Position numbers and translations under genes: made by a program
Part shown: piece by piece, positions 35,637 to 43,323 of the stretch
How the letters are laid out: each line of letters opens with the position of its first letter
Position numbering within the stretch: position 1 is the stretch's first letter
The notes under the pieces: generated by a model
Seen by the model: only the letters and a program-made list of their open reading frames with translations
Told to the model about the DNA's origin: nothing
Databases searched by the model: none
Assembly: GCF_028867935.1 (NCBI RefSeq)
Contig: NZ_JAPQNS010000002.1
Location: forward strand, 248,001 to 312,000
Direction of reading: 5' to 3'
Source of the DNA: Flavobacterium sp. SUN052
Lineage (GTDB): Bacteria > Bacteroidota > Bacteroidia > Flavobacteriales > Flavobacteriaceae
DNA: 64,000 nucleotides

Positions 35637-36396
35637 AAAATCCGCTGCCGTTTAGATAAGGATCCTCGGCGGTAATGTGATAATGATAAATGCCATTTGG
35701 ATAATCAGTGGTAGCGTGGCTATGCCCATGATACTTATCTAAATCGGCATTCGTAATTGTCTTCCCGTTCTCAACCGGGCCATATACCGGAAAGCCATCC
35801 AGCAAAAAACCAAGTAATGCATTTTTACCTGCTTTTGCGGTCAGGTACGTTGGCTCTACGTGGTAATGGTACTGACCCTGTTGCTGCGGATGACCTCCGT
35901 ATTGATCAAAACCATTGACTTCATTAGTCAGAGGGGCACTCATGGCGGCATATTGGTTGAAAAAGGGCACGCCATTTAGCGAAACACCAATTGAGCCCAA
36001 TGGGGTTGCCGAATGAGCAGCATCGACAACCGGATTTAAGGGAATTTTAAATGTCAGCGTAAACGCCTTGATAGTATTTGGATTAACTGAGAACTTGGGG
36101 TTAGTACCATTATAAGCTTCATATAACGTACTTTCCCACTGCGTTCCTTTGTAATAGGGGCTCTTATGATCAGGCCGGGCCGTTGTTTTGATAACAATGT
36201 TTGTGCCTTCTACATACATATCGGTAGCACCGTAAATTTTCTTGTACACGTCAGGAACGTTGGTTCCAGTGGTTGTGGTCGTACTGGTTGTACCCGATAT
36301 CGACGGGGTTACGGCATCGTCACTCTGCTGGCAGGCAACTAAGATTAATAGTCCGAAAGAAACGGACAGGCCGATACTCTTTATTAACAGGTTCAT
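35608..36396 (-). CDS. YHYH-domain lipoprotein
   Basis: A 262-residue lipoprotein. Lipobox LVAC at about residue 22, then a Thr-rich linker (TTSTTTTTGT). The YHYH domain is defined by two copies of its name motif: GQYHYHVEPTYL (about 174) and GIYHYHITAEDPY (about 239). GVPFFNQYAAM, LLGFLLDGFPVYGP and DKYHGHSH are further conserved parts. The clustered His residues look like a metal site, fitting the SCO1 gene two positions downstream, but no activity is established for the family as far as I know. It follows the CpxP-like gene by 48 nt and overlaps the next gene. Confidence 0.88.
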   Translation of the reverse strand: MNLLIKSIGLSVSFGLLILVACQQSDDAVTPSISGTTSTTTTTGTNVPDVYKKIYGATDMYVEGTNIVIKTTARPDHKSPYYKGTQWESTLYEAYNGTNPKFSVNPNTIKAFTLTFKIPLNPVVDAAHSATPLGSIGVSLNGVPFFNQYAAMSAPLTNEVNGFDQYGGHPQQQGQYHYHVEPTYLTAKAGKNALLGFLLDGFPVYGPVENGKTITNADLDKYHGHSHATTDYPNGIYHYHITAEDPYLNGSGFYGKAGTITQ

Positions 36397-36444
36397 GCTG
36401 GTTGATGGTTTATACGGTATTAGACGCTATAGCCCAATTCATTC

Positions 36445-37008
36445 CTACGGACGGGGTGGCATATTTTCCAAATCTCCTTCGGGTGGGCCTGGGGGTCTCT
36501 CTTCTGGTGGCCCCTCTGGCCCGCTTCCCATACCGGGTCTGCCGGGGCGTTGTTGCCGCCCAAACAACTGAGCCAGATCACTGACTAGCCGCGTAAAATT
36601 GGCTTGCTGGTCAGGACGGCAAAGTGCCTTGATCTGGCCAAAGTGGCTAAAGTTTAGTTGAGCCAGCTCCCGTTGCGTTTGGGCAATTTGGCTGCTAAGC
36701 TGGTTTGCCTTTGCGGTATCCGGCTGCTCCGACGCTAATAAGCCGTAATACTGACGATAGAGCTGTAGCGACTTATCGTTCAGTGAACGGGTCTGATGCT
36801 GGTGTTCGCGAATCAACAGGCGGTACTTTTTTTGCTGCTGGTCATCAAAATGTAGTCGCTCAATAATTACCTGAGCCGGTTCACCTTTAGGCCCTGGTAA
36901 ACCCGGAATGCCGGGCCTGCCGGGTCTCAATACCAGGAAACCAATGGTGACAAGGTTAAGCAGGAAAAGCCCGATAACGGCCCCTGTTAACAGTTTGGTC
37001 CGCTCCAT
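36445..37008 (-). CDS. CpxP/Spy-like periplasmic protein with collagen-like segment
   Basis: A 187-residue protein anchored by one N-terminal TM helix (LLTGAVIGLFLLNLVTIGFLVL, about 6-27). Immediately after it come Gly-X-Y triplets (RPGIPGLPGPKGEP, about 31-44). The central helical domain (about 45-150) has the hydrophilic, Gln-rich pattern of Spy/CpxP/heavy-metal-sensor proteins (FDDQQQKKYRLLIREHQHQTRSL and FSHFGQIKALCRPDQQANFTRL). The C-terminus is Pro/Gly-rich again (RPGRPGMGSGPEGPPEERPPGPPEG). The fold would bind misfolded protein or metal and signal to the sigma/anti-sigma pair. The gene starts 3 nt after the stop codon of the small membrane protein, so the two are tightly coupled. Confidence 0.8.
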   Translation of the reverse strand: MERTKLLTGAVIGLFLLNLVTIGFLVLRPGRPGIPGLPGPKGEPAQVIIERLHFDDQQQKKYRLLIREHQHQTRSLNDKSLQLYRQYYGLLASEQPDTAKANQLSSQIAQTQRELAQLNFSHFGQIKALCRPDQQANFTRLVSDLAQLFGRQQRPGRPGMGSGPEGPPEERPPGPPEGDLENMPPRP

Positions 37009-37011
37009 ACA

Positions 37012-37311
37012 TCAATAGAGTTGATTGGTAGATGGGTAGAGATGCATATCCGTAATAACCGTATCGAGATCTACCGAATCGGTATTTCCTGAGCTAAACA
37101 CAGTAGCAGCCACGCCCCAGTTGAGTAGCAACAACATGGCAAACGATGCAACGATCAGCCAAACGGTCCGTACCGGCACATAAACTGGTGCTGTCGCGTC
37201 TGTCAGTCGATTTCTAATTTTGGCAAACAGGAACGGACTGGCCTCTGCGCGCTGCATGCCATCCAGGCTACCCAGCACGTTGTTGATCCATTGTTCTTTT
37301 TCAGGTTCCAT
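37012..37311 (-). CDS. Small membrane protein, probable anti-sigma factor
   Basis: A 99-residue protein. The cytoplasmic N-terminus (about 1-45, EKEQWINNVLGSLDGMQRAEASPFLFAKI) is followed by a single TM helix (VWLIVASFAMLLLLNWGVAATV, about 49-70) and a short periplasmic tail. Its place 30 nt after an ECF sigma gene and its topology (short cytoplasmic helix bundle plus one TM) suggest a minimal anti-sigma factor, but there is no recognised zinc motif. It is directly coupled to the CpxP-like gene (3-nt gap). Confidence 0.72.
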   Translation of the reverse strand: MEPEKEQWINNVLGSLDGMQRAEASPFLFAKIRNRLTDATAPVYVPVRTVWLIVASFAMLLLLNWGVAATVFSSGNTDSVDLDTVITDMHLYPSTNQLY

Positions 37312-37341
37312 ACTAGTTTAGACGACAAGTCGTTTAGGTTC

Positions 37342-37932
37342 CTACGGCTTGGCCGATTTATACCATCCCCCCAACTGTTTTTTTAAGTTTTCGTTCGCTC
37401 GTTGACAGAGCGATTCAACGGCACCTACACTTGTACCCATAACGTCGGCGGCTTCGATATTACTCAACCCCTCAACGCGGGTAAGAATATAAGCCGTTTT
37501 CTGCTTGGGAGCGAGTTTATCAACCGCCCGGAATAAGATAGCGGCATTTTCTTTATTTTCCAGCGTAACGCCAGGATGCACAAAATCCACCGGTTCGTAT
37601 ACGGCTTCACCCGTATTGGCATCAAATAAACTGGTCAGAAATGAAAACCGCTTTTGTCGTTTTTTGTGTTTGATAAAATCAAGTGATTTATTCACGACAA
37701 TCCGATAGAGCCAGGTCATTACACTCGATTCTTCCTTGAACGCCCCCGCCGACCGGTACACCTCAATAAAAACGTCTTGCGTGATTTCTTCGGCATCTTC
37801 GCGGTTTCGTACGTAGGTTAGTGCCGTGTTGAACAATCGGCTTTGGGTTGCTTCGTACAGGTCCCGAAAGGCAGCTTCGTCACCTTCCCAAATAGCTTTA
37901 ATCAAGCGTGACAAGTCGTGCGAATGCGCCAT
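37342..37932 (-). CDS. RNA polymerase sigma factor, ECF type
   Basis: A 196-residue ECF sigma factor. Region 2 (about 15-85): FRDLYEATQSRLFNTALTYV, NREDAEEITQDVFIEVYRS and VMTWLYRIVVNKSLDFIKHKKRQKR. Region 4 (about 135-185): LAPKQKTAYILTRVEGLSNIEAADVM and VGAVESLCQRANENLKKQ. A linker of about 50 residues with a HPG motif separates them. It heads the minus-strand run of small membrane protein, CpxP-like, YHYH, MORN and SCO1 genes, all in one direction with gaps of 3-48 nt or overlaps, so the sigma factor probably controls this envelope/copper module. About 200 nt separate it from the divergent GbsR-type gene. Confidence 0.93.
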   Translation of the reverse strand: MAHSHDLSRLIKAIWEGDEAAFRDLYEATQSRLFNTALTYVRNREDAEEITQDVFIEVYRSAGAFKEESSVMTWLYRIVVNKSLDFIKHKKRQKRFSFLTSLFDANTGEAVYEPVDFVHPGVTLENKENAAILFRAVDKLAPKQKTAYILTRVEGLSNIEAADVMGTSVGAVESLCQRANENLKKQLGGWYKSAKP

Positions 37933-38084
37933 TAGTCGATTAGATTCATAGTCAACAGAGACAATAGATCCCTGTAGCTCAGCACTAAAAGGTCGACAAT
38001 ATCTGTCTTTTTTCTGATACTCCCCGCCCCGCTTTTTAGTCAGACCGTTGCGGAATTCACTCGCGGGCTGATGAAAGAAAATTT

Positions 38085-38106
38085 ACTTTCAATTTATTTT
38101 GAAAGT
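38085..38106. promoter_or_regulatory. Operator-like palindrome over the GbsR-family promoter
   Basis: ACTTTCAA (38085-38092), six bases, TTGAAAGT (38099-38106): perfect 8-bp arms. The right arm covers the -33 TTTG (38098-38101) of the gene at 38133. The position suits autorepression by that regulator, although binding is inferred. Confidence 0.6.
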
Positions 38107-38129
38107 TCAGAAACATCTCACTACCTTTG
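38098..38129 (+). promoter_or_regulatory. Complete promoter: -33 TTTG and -7 TACCTTTG
   Basis: TTTG 38098-38101 and TACCTTTG 38122-38129 with a 20-nt spacer, the ideal Bacteroidota arrangement. Three bases later is ATG 38133, so the transcript is expected to start on the A of the start codon. Confidence 0.65.
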
Positions 38130-38132
38130 ATC

Positions 38133-38633
38133 ATGACTTACGAAGAAGCCAAAGCCAAGTTCATCCAAACGTGGGGCACGCTAGCTACGCAATGGGGTAT
38201 CAACCGAACCATGGCCCAAATCCATGCGCTCCTGTTGGTGGCTCCTGAACCGCTGAGTGCTGAAGATGTGATGGAACAGCTACAGATCTCGCGAGGCAAC
38301 GCGAACATGAATCTTCGGGATTTGATTGACTGGGGTCTGATTTTTCGTCATCTAAAACCGGGTGAACGGCGGGAGTTTTTCTTTGCCGAAAAAGACATCT
38401 GGAAAGTGGCTCGTCAGGTTGCTCAGGAGCGCCGTCGGCGAGAGATAAAACCGGTGTTAGAGGTACTAGCCGAATTACAGTCGGCCGATGCGGACACCCC
38501 GGAAGCCAAGGAGTTTCAGAAAGTGATTAGTGGAATCAGTAGCGTCGCGGGCTTTGCCGATAGCACCCTGAATGCTGTTGTCAAGGCCGAAGAAAACTGG
38601 CTGATGGGCCAGTTCATTAAGGTATTTAAGTAA
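38133..38633 (+). CDS. GbsR/MarR-family transcriptional regulator
   Basis: A 166-residue winged-helix regulator. The N-terminal helices (EEAKAKFIQTWGTLATQWGINRTMAQIHALLL, in shorter overlapping blocks) precede the HTH (LSAEDVMEQL, ISRGNANMNLRDLIDWG) and the beta wing (FRHLKPGERREFFFAEKD), then C-terminal dimer helices. GbsR-type proteins repress small-molecule or stress genes. ATG 38133 is chosen; the in-frame TTG at 38127 is the last three bases of the -7 box. A perfect palindrome overlaps the -33 element, so autoregulation is likely. The DCC oxidoreductase gene 39 nt downstream is the probable co-regulated partner. Confidence 0.9.
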   Translation: MTYEEAKAKFIQTWGTLATQWGINRTMAQIHALLLVAPEPLSAEDVMEQLQISRGNANMNLRDLIDWGLIFRHLKPGERREFFFAEKDIWKVARQVAQERRRREIKPVLEVLAELQSADADTPEAKEFQKVISGISSVAGFADSTLNAVVKAEENWLMGQFIKVFK

Positions 38634-38672
38634 TTGATTGTCGACCCCACAAGACTCAAAACGTTATTTACA

Positions 38673-39431
38673 ATGAAACCGCTGGTAATTTACGACGCCG
38701 ATTGTCCCGCCTGTGCGACTTACACAAAAAGCTTTGTGTCACTAGGGATGTTGCCGCCCGAAGCGCGCCAATCGAATCAGATGGTCCGGGACCAACGCAT
38801 CATTGACCGGCTCGACCCGGAGCGCATGCGGCACGAACTGCCCCTGGTCGACCTGGAAGGGCCTGAAGTCCGCTACGGCGTCGACGCCTTACTTACGGTC
38901 ATTGGCTTTCGGTTCCCTCGCTTTGCCCGGCTGGTTCAACGCACCTTTCTGTATGGGTGGGCCAAAAAGTTATACGCATTCGTCTCCTACAACCGCCGGA
39001 TTGTCATTCCAACGGAGCCAGAGCGGTGGCAGTTGCTCGATTTTGCCCCTCGTTTCCACCTGGGTTATCGACTGATTCTTATTGGTTTACTGCTCAGCAT
39101 TATTGGCTTAGCTCATTGGTTGATAACCGATACGCTCGGCGCCACAACGCTGCTTCCACTAGCCGGGGTTTTACTGGCTGGGGGCATTGCTGTTCATCAA
39201 ACGTCAACCAGCGACCGGTTCCCTCACTGGCTCGACTATGTGGGCCACGTAAGCGTAAGCATATTTGCGGGGGTCATTATCAAAGCAGTTGGCCTCATGA
39301 CTGGATTGCCGTTTCTGTCGCTTGTTGGCGATGCCGTAATGGTTTGGCAGTTAATTGTTCGTCTGCGGGTCATGATACTCCCTCTATGGCTGGTGATGCC
39401 ATTTGTACTGTTGATACTACTAAACCGTTAA
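38673..39431 (+). CDS. DCC-family thiol-disulfide oxidoreductase-like membrane protein
   Basis: A 252-residue protein from ATG 38673 (MKPLVIYDADCPAC). The N-terminal DCC domain (about 1-110) contains DADCPACATY, the CxxC redox pair that gives DCC proteins (DxxCxxC) their name. The C-terminal half has about four TM segments (LGYRLILIGLLLSIIGLAHWL, TLLPLAGVLLAGGIAV, VSVSIFAGVIIKAVGLMTGL and VMILPLWLVMPFVLLILL). A thiol-exchange role at the membrane is family-based inference. It is probably co-transcribed with the GbsR-type gene 39 nt upstream. Its stop codon overlaps that of the convergent FAD oxidoreductase in the four bases TTAA. Confidence 0.82.
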   Translation: MKPLVIYDADCPACATYTKSFVSLGMLPPEARQSNQMVRDQRIIDRLDPERMRHELPLVDLEGPEVRYGVDALLTVIGFRFPRFARLVQRTFLYGWAKKLYAFVSYNRRIVIPTEPERWQLLDFAPRFHLGYRLILIGLLLSIIGLAHWLITDTLGATTLLPLAGVLLAGGIAVHQTSTSDRFPHWLDYVGHVSVSIFAGVIIKAVGLMTGLPFLSLVGDAVMVWQLIVRLRVMILPLWLVMPFVLLILLNR

Positions 39432-40579
39432 GAAGTTTCTAAAGGCTGAACAGCGCGACCAATAACCTGAGCCGCTGCCCGCACCGCGATGGTAAATCCG
39501 AAAAATGGACCGAAATCATTGCCTGCCGGAAAACTGCTAAAATAAAGGCCGGGTACACTACTTTGAAACGAAGTGTCTAATTGCGGAAAGCCCTTTTCTT
39601 GCTTGATCTGCTCCAATAAATCAGGTGACAAAAAGGGGAGTCGATTGATATTTACCAGATAACCCGTTGCCAGAATTACATCGTCCACCTCAAACGATTC
39701 ACCCGAATCGAGTTGGATACTTATAGATCCATCAGTGTTCAACGAAGTGCCCTGTAGACGAGTGCGGGGATGCAATGACACAACAGCTTCAGGAAGTCGA
39801 TCGGCCAACCACGGCTCTACTTTAAGCCGCCCCTCTGCCCAAAGCTGATGACGATACTCATCCTTTTCGGCCTCGGTTAGTAAGCGAAACCAGGCTGGTT
39901 CTTCCACAATCCGGTCAACCAGCCCTGCCACCCACGACCAATCAGCTTCGATAAAGCCGGGCGAATCGTGGCGATACGAAAGGTGTACTTGTTTAGCCCC
40001 AGCCTCGCTCAACAGAGCCGCCCATTCGAAAGCACTCTGCCGTCCACCCAGTAACAGCACGCGTTTCCCCTGATAAGCAGACAGTTGCACCGCATCGCAC
40101 GTATGAGCAAAACGGCCCGGCGGCAAAAGCGATGTAATGTCGGTGGGCGAATGGGTAAAGTAGCCAAATCCAGTTGCCAGCACCACTTGCTCGGCCCGGA
40201 TGATCGTTCCATCGCTCAACGTAGCGATGAAATTCTCGCCTTCCCTAGTTAAGTGCGTAACGTATTGCGGTTCGATGTTTGGACGGGTTTGCTCAATGAA
40301 CCACCGGCAGTAGCCCAAATACCAGTCCAGCGAAATAGGCATAATATCTTCGGCTGATTCATTCCGCTCGGCAGCGTATCGCTCAATGGTGTACTCACCA
40401 TCGGGGTCGAGGTGCCAGTCGGGACCGGAGCGTAGAAACATACCAGCGGGCATTTGTTTCTCCCAAAATTCCATGGGTTTACCCACGACCAGATAATCCA
40501 GTTGCCGACGTTGAGCATAAGCGGCCAGTGCCAGCCCAAAAGGGCCAGCTCCCACAATAAGAAGATTGGTAGAGCGCAT
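39428..40579 (-). CDS. FAD-dependent NAD(P)-binding oxidoreductase (flavin monooxygenase-like)
   Basis: A 383-residue flavoprotein. FAD-binding GxGxxG is LLIVGAGPFGLALAAYA (about 7-23). The NAD(P) site is VLLLGGRQSAFEWAALLSEAG (about 175-195). Between them is the ATGFGYF motif, and the late ATGYLVNINRLPFL matches the ATGY signature of flavin monooxygenases and lysine/ornithine N-hydroxylases. The substrate is unknown. It is cytoplasmic. It lies 13 nt after the alpha/beta hydrolase gene and is probably co-transcribed with it. It resembles the flavoprotein at 59321 in length and motifs, but the two are not close copies. Confidence 0.88.
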   Translation of the reverse strand: MRSTNLLIVGAGPFGLALAAYAQRRQLDYLVVGKPMEFWEKQMPAGMFLRSGPDWHLDPDGEYTIERYAAERNESAEDIMPISLDWYLGYCRWFIEQTRPNIEPQYVTHLTREGENFIATLSDGTIIRAEQVVLATGFGYFTHSPTDITSLLPPGRFAHTCDAVQLSAYQGKRVLLLGGRQSAFEWAALLSEAGAKQVHLSYRHDSPGFIEADWSWVAGLVDRIVEEPAWFRLLTEAEKDEYRHQLWAEGRLKVEPWLADRLPEAVVSLHPRTRLQGTSLNTDGSISIQLDSGESFEVDDVILATGYLVNINRLPFLSPDLLEQIKQEKGFPQLDTSFQSSVPGLYFSSFPAGNDFGPFFGFTIAVRAAAQVIGRAVQPLETS

Positions 40580-40592
40580 AAAAGAGAAAGGT

Positions 40593-41384
40593 TTATTTTG
40601 TTAGAAAGCTGACAACTTCTTTACCAAATTCAGGCTTCGACATGGTGTCATTATGCGTCCCTTCTGGAACGGTGGCGACTACACTATTTGGAAACAATTT
40701 AGCTAGTTCACCGGGATTACCATTGTCTACGTCTTTATTACCAGAAATTATAAGTACCGGCTGCCGAACCCGCCCTAAGGCGGCTTTCGATGTACTGGGT
40801 TGAGTTTGTTGCTGAAGGCCAAGAACCAGTGTATCGGCTCCGCTTTTACGGGCATACTCAAGGGCACCAGCATATTGCGGATACAAATGCGCCTTGCCCT
40901 GAAACAACTGTGCAAATTCAATCCTACGTTGCCAGTTGGGATCGGTAAAATCGGCCCCCATGCCCCCCAGAACACCCCGTCGCACCTGCTTGTCGAGCTC
41001 CAGCAAGCGGGCCGTAATGATGCTTCCCCGCGAATAACCCACTACGTCATAATTCGTCAGGCCGAGGTATTTCATCAGGTTCATCACATCGCGGGCTTCG
41101 GCATCATTTTCGTAAGCGGCCAACTCGTGAGGCTTGTCTGACCGTCCATTTCCACGCAAGTCGAGCGTCACCACTTTGAAGCCAGCATCCACAAGTAATT
41201 GCCGGAGCGGCAACCGTTTCCAGCTTTCGCCACTGCCCATGAACCCATGTAACAGCACAACAGGCTTACCTTCTCCTACCACATCGTAATGAATTTTGGC
41301 ACCATCAAAGGAATTAAAAAGAGGCTCCCGCGATGGTTGCGCCACGGCAAACAAAGGCAGCAGAAGTAGGAAAAAGAGTTTCAT
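40593..41384 (-). CDS. Secreted alpha/beta-hydrolase
   Basis: A 263-residue hydrolase from ATG 41384 (MKLFFLLLLPLFAVAQ), which opens a clean signal peptide; a longer start at 41459 lacks support and would overlap the divergent dinB start. The alpha/beta fold motifs are LLHGFMGSGESW (oxyanion HG), LDLRGNGRSDKP, the nucleophile elbow GYSRGS (Ser), Asp in ISGNKDVDN and the catalytic His in EGTHNDTM. The substrate could be an ester, lactone or haloalkane; nothing decides it. It is probably periplasmic. It is divergent from dinB across 56 bp and followed closely by the FAD oxidoreductase gene. Confidence 0.88.
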   Translation of the reverse strand: MKLFFLLLLPLFAVAQPSREPLFNSFDGAKIHYDVVGEGKPVVLLHGFMGSGESWKRLPLRQLLVDAGFKVVTLDLRGNGRSDKPHELAAYENDAEARDVMNLMKYLGLTNYDVVGYSRGSIITARLLELDKQVRRGVLGGMGADFTDPNWQRRIEFAQLFQGKAHLYPQYAGALEYARKSGADTLVLGLQQQTQPSTSKAALGRVRQPVLIISGNKDVDNGNPGELAKLFPNSVVATVPEGTHNDTMSKPEFGKEVVSFLTK

Positions 41385-41427
41385 CGTTGCAGGCAGGGAT
41401 TTAGGCGGATTTCGCTCCCAAATTACG

Positions 41428-41435
41428 TAAATTCG
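41428..41435 (+). promoter_or_regulatory. Near-consensus -7 box TAAATTCG before dinB
   Basis: One mismatch to TAnnTTTG (TTCG for TTTG), 5 nt before ATG 41441. A possible leaderless promoter of dinB, but weaker than the other boxes. Confidence 0.25.
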
Positions 41436-41440
41436 TGACG

Positions 41441-42529
41441 ATGTCCAGTTTAGAATCACAACATCCTATCCGCAAAATTATCCACATCGACATGGATGCT
41501 TTTTACGCATCGGTGGAGCAACGTGACAACCCGGCCCTACGCGGAAAACCTGTTGCGGTGGGTGGCTCCCGGGCTCGTGGAGTGGTGGCAGCAGCCAGTT
41601 ATGAGGCTCGCGTATATGGGGTACGTTCAGCAATGGCTTCGGTGACAGCCCTTCGAAAATGCCCCGACTTGTTATTTGTAAAACCCCGCTTCGACGTGTA
41701 CAGAGCAGTATCTTCGCAAATTCGGGATGTGTTTGCGCAGTACACCGATCTGATTGAACCGCTCTCCCTAGATGAAGCGTATTTAGATGTTACAGAGAAC
41801 CGCGCAGGACTTTCGTCGGCCACGGAGATTGCCCGGCAGATCAAAGACAAAATCAAACAGACGACCCAACTAACCGCTTCGGCTGGAGTATCGTACAATA
41901 AATTTTTAGCCAAATTAGCCTCCGACTATCGCAAGCCCGATGGCCTGTTTGTGATTAAACCGGCCGATGGCCCCGCCTTTGTTGAAACTCTTTCAGTGAG
42001 GCAATTTCAGGGCATCGGCCGGGTTACAGCTCAGAAAATGAACTCTTTAGGCATTTTTACAGGCATTGACCTCCGCCAACAGTCTGAGGAGTTTTTAAAG
42101 CGACAATTTGGCAAAGCTGGCCGCTATTATTACCACATTGCGCGGGGTATTGACAGCCGTCCTGTCGATCCCGATCGGGTGCGAAAATCAGTTGGCTCCG
42201 AAAATACCTTTGAACAGGATTTATTTGAGTTCTCAGATTTACTAGTGGGCTTGCAACCGTTGGTAGATGATGTATGGAAGTATTGTCAATCCAAGACCAT
42301 TACAGCGCGTACGGTGACTCTCAAGGTAAAATACGCCGATTTTCACCAGATAACCCGGAGCCGCACGGTAGGCTCATCCATACCCGACCGAAACACATTG
42401 GAACGAATTACTACTGACTTACTATTGACCATACTTCCTGTGAGTCAGGGAGTCCGCTTATTAGGTGTATCAGTATCCGGGCTTGACTTTTTTATGAAAG
42501 AAAATAATGGTCAATTGACACTATTTTAA
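41441..42529 (+). CDS. dinB: DNA polymerase IV (Y-family)
   Basis: A 362-residue translesion polymerase. Catalytic palm residues are in IIHIDMDAFYASVEQ (metal Asp about 17/19) and SLDEAYLDVT (about 109-118). YEARVYGVRSAM (finger) and SAGVSYNKFLAKLASDYRKPDG (thumb-proximal) are conserved. The little-finger domain spans about 240-345, and the protein ends in QLTLF, a canonical beta-clamp-binding motif. A GTG at 41435 is in frame but ATG 41441 gives the conserved N-terminus. The gene lies 56 bp from the divergent alpha/beta hydrolase. No LexA-like palindrome was recognised in that gap. Confidence 0.95.
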   Translation: MSSLESQHPIRKIIHIDMDAFYASVEQRDNPALRGKPVAVGGSRARGVVAAASYEARVYGVRSAMASVTALRKCPDLLFVKPRFDVYRAVSSQIRDVFAQYTDLIEPLSLDEAYLDVTENRAGLSSATEIARQIKDKIKQTTQLTASAGVSYNKFLAKLASDYRKPDGLFVIKPADGPAFVETLSVRQFQGIGRVTAQKMNSLGIFTGIDLRQQSEEFLKRQFGKAGRYYYHIARGIDSRPVDPDRVRKSVGSENTFEQDLFEFSDLLVGLQPLVDDVWKYCQSKTITARTVTLKVKYADFHQITRSRTVGSSIPDRNTLERITTDLLLTILPVSQGVRLLGVSVSGLDFFMKENNGQLTLF

Positions 42530-42701
42530 ATTATTTTTCGCAATTTATAAATTGTACTTTACTCAGCCACATACCGCCTTACCTAACGGTATCCATGAGT
42601 AAAATTGCATTTATCCATTCATCAAAACCAATTAAAACTTCATTTAATTGTTAACATTAATATAGTTTAATGCAACCGTTTTAAACTTATTCCTGTATGT
42701 G

Positions 42702-43313
42702 ATGATAACTAACCCAGTTATACATCTGATGAATAATTATTGCTCACCTACTCGGCTGACGGACGAGGATTTAGTCCGTCTATTGCTCAGTACCAAAGAC
42801 AATCGGCACCTAAACCGACTCTGCGGACGTTACTACGATAAGGTATACACTACCTGTCTGTCATGGATGAAAGAGTCGGACCTGGCAGCCGACTGCACCC
42901 AAGAAATCTTTGTAAAAGTTCACCTCAAGATTGGGGCTTTTCAATTACAAAGCACCTTCAGCACCTGGCTCTTTTCGATCACCCGCAACTATTGTGCTGA
43001 CCGGTTACGGTACAGCAAACGTCGGCCCAATCACCTGTCTATCCAGGATCACCATCCCGACATGGCCACTGTAGATCCCTGGTATGAAGAGTCCATCGAT
43101 TGGGAACGCACAGCGGAACAGTGCATGGGTCAACTGAAGCCCGAAGACGAGCAGTTGTTGCGATTGAAATACCTGCTGAACAACAAAATTGAAGACATGG
43201 CCCGTCAGTATTCGGTTACAGAAAGCGCGATGAAAATGCGTCTTAAACGTGCCCGCACTCGTCTGGAGCAGGTGTGTCAGCAGCAGAGCATGATCGCGGT
43301 CTACTCAAACTAG
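42702..43313 (+). CDS. RNA polymerase sigma factor, ECF type (tandem copy 1)
   Basis: A 203-residue ECF sigma factor. Region 2 (about 25-95): LVRLLLSTKDNRHLNRLCGR, YDKVYTTCLSWMKE, LAADCTQEIFVKVHLKIGAF and FSTWLFSITRNYCADRLRYSKRR. Region 4 (about 140-190): LKPEDEQLLRLKYLLNNKIEDMA and VTESAMKMRLKRARTRLEQ. It is clearly paralogous to the gene at 43484 (shared blocks KVYTTCL, LAADCTQ, FSTW, RNYCAD, KMRLKRARTRL). ATG 42702 is used; a GTG at 42699 is adjacent and possible. No anti-sigma gene accompanies either copy. Two palindromes lie in the gap to copy 2. Confidence 0.9.
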   Translation: MITNPVIHLMNNYCSPTRLTDEDLVRLLLSTKDNRHLNRLCGRYYDKVYTTCLSWMKESDLAADCTQEIFVKVHLKIGAFQLQSTFSTWLFSITRNYCADRLRYSKRRPNHLSIQDHHPDMATVDPWYEESIDWERTAEQCMGQLKPEDEQLLRLKYLLNNKIEDMARQYSVTESAMKMRLKRARTRLEQVCQQQSMIAVYSN

Positions 43314-43323
43314 TACGGACTAA

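Noticed and set aside
37965..38000. CTGTAGCTCAGCAC resembling the D-arm of a tRNA
   Set aside because: No acceptor stem, T-loop or cloverleaf can be built around it.
42541..42554. Perfect palindrome CAATTTATAAATTG after dinB
   Set aside because: A 14-bp AT-only palindrome in AT-rich DNA is likely by chance; kept only as a possible weak site.
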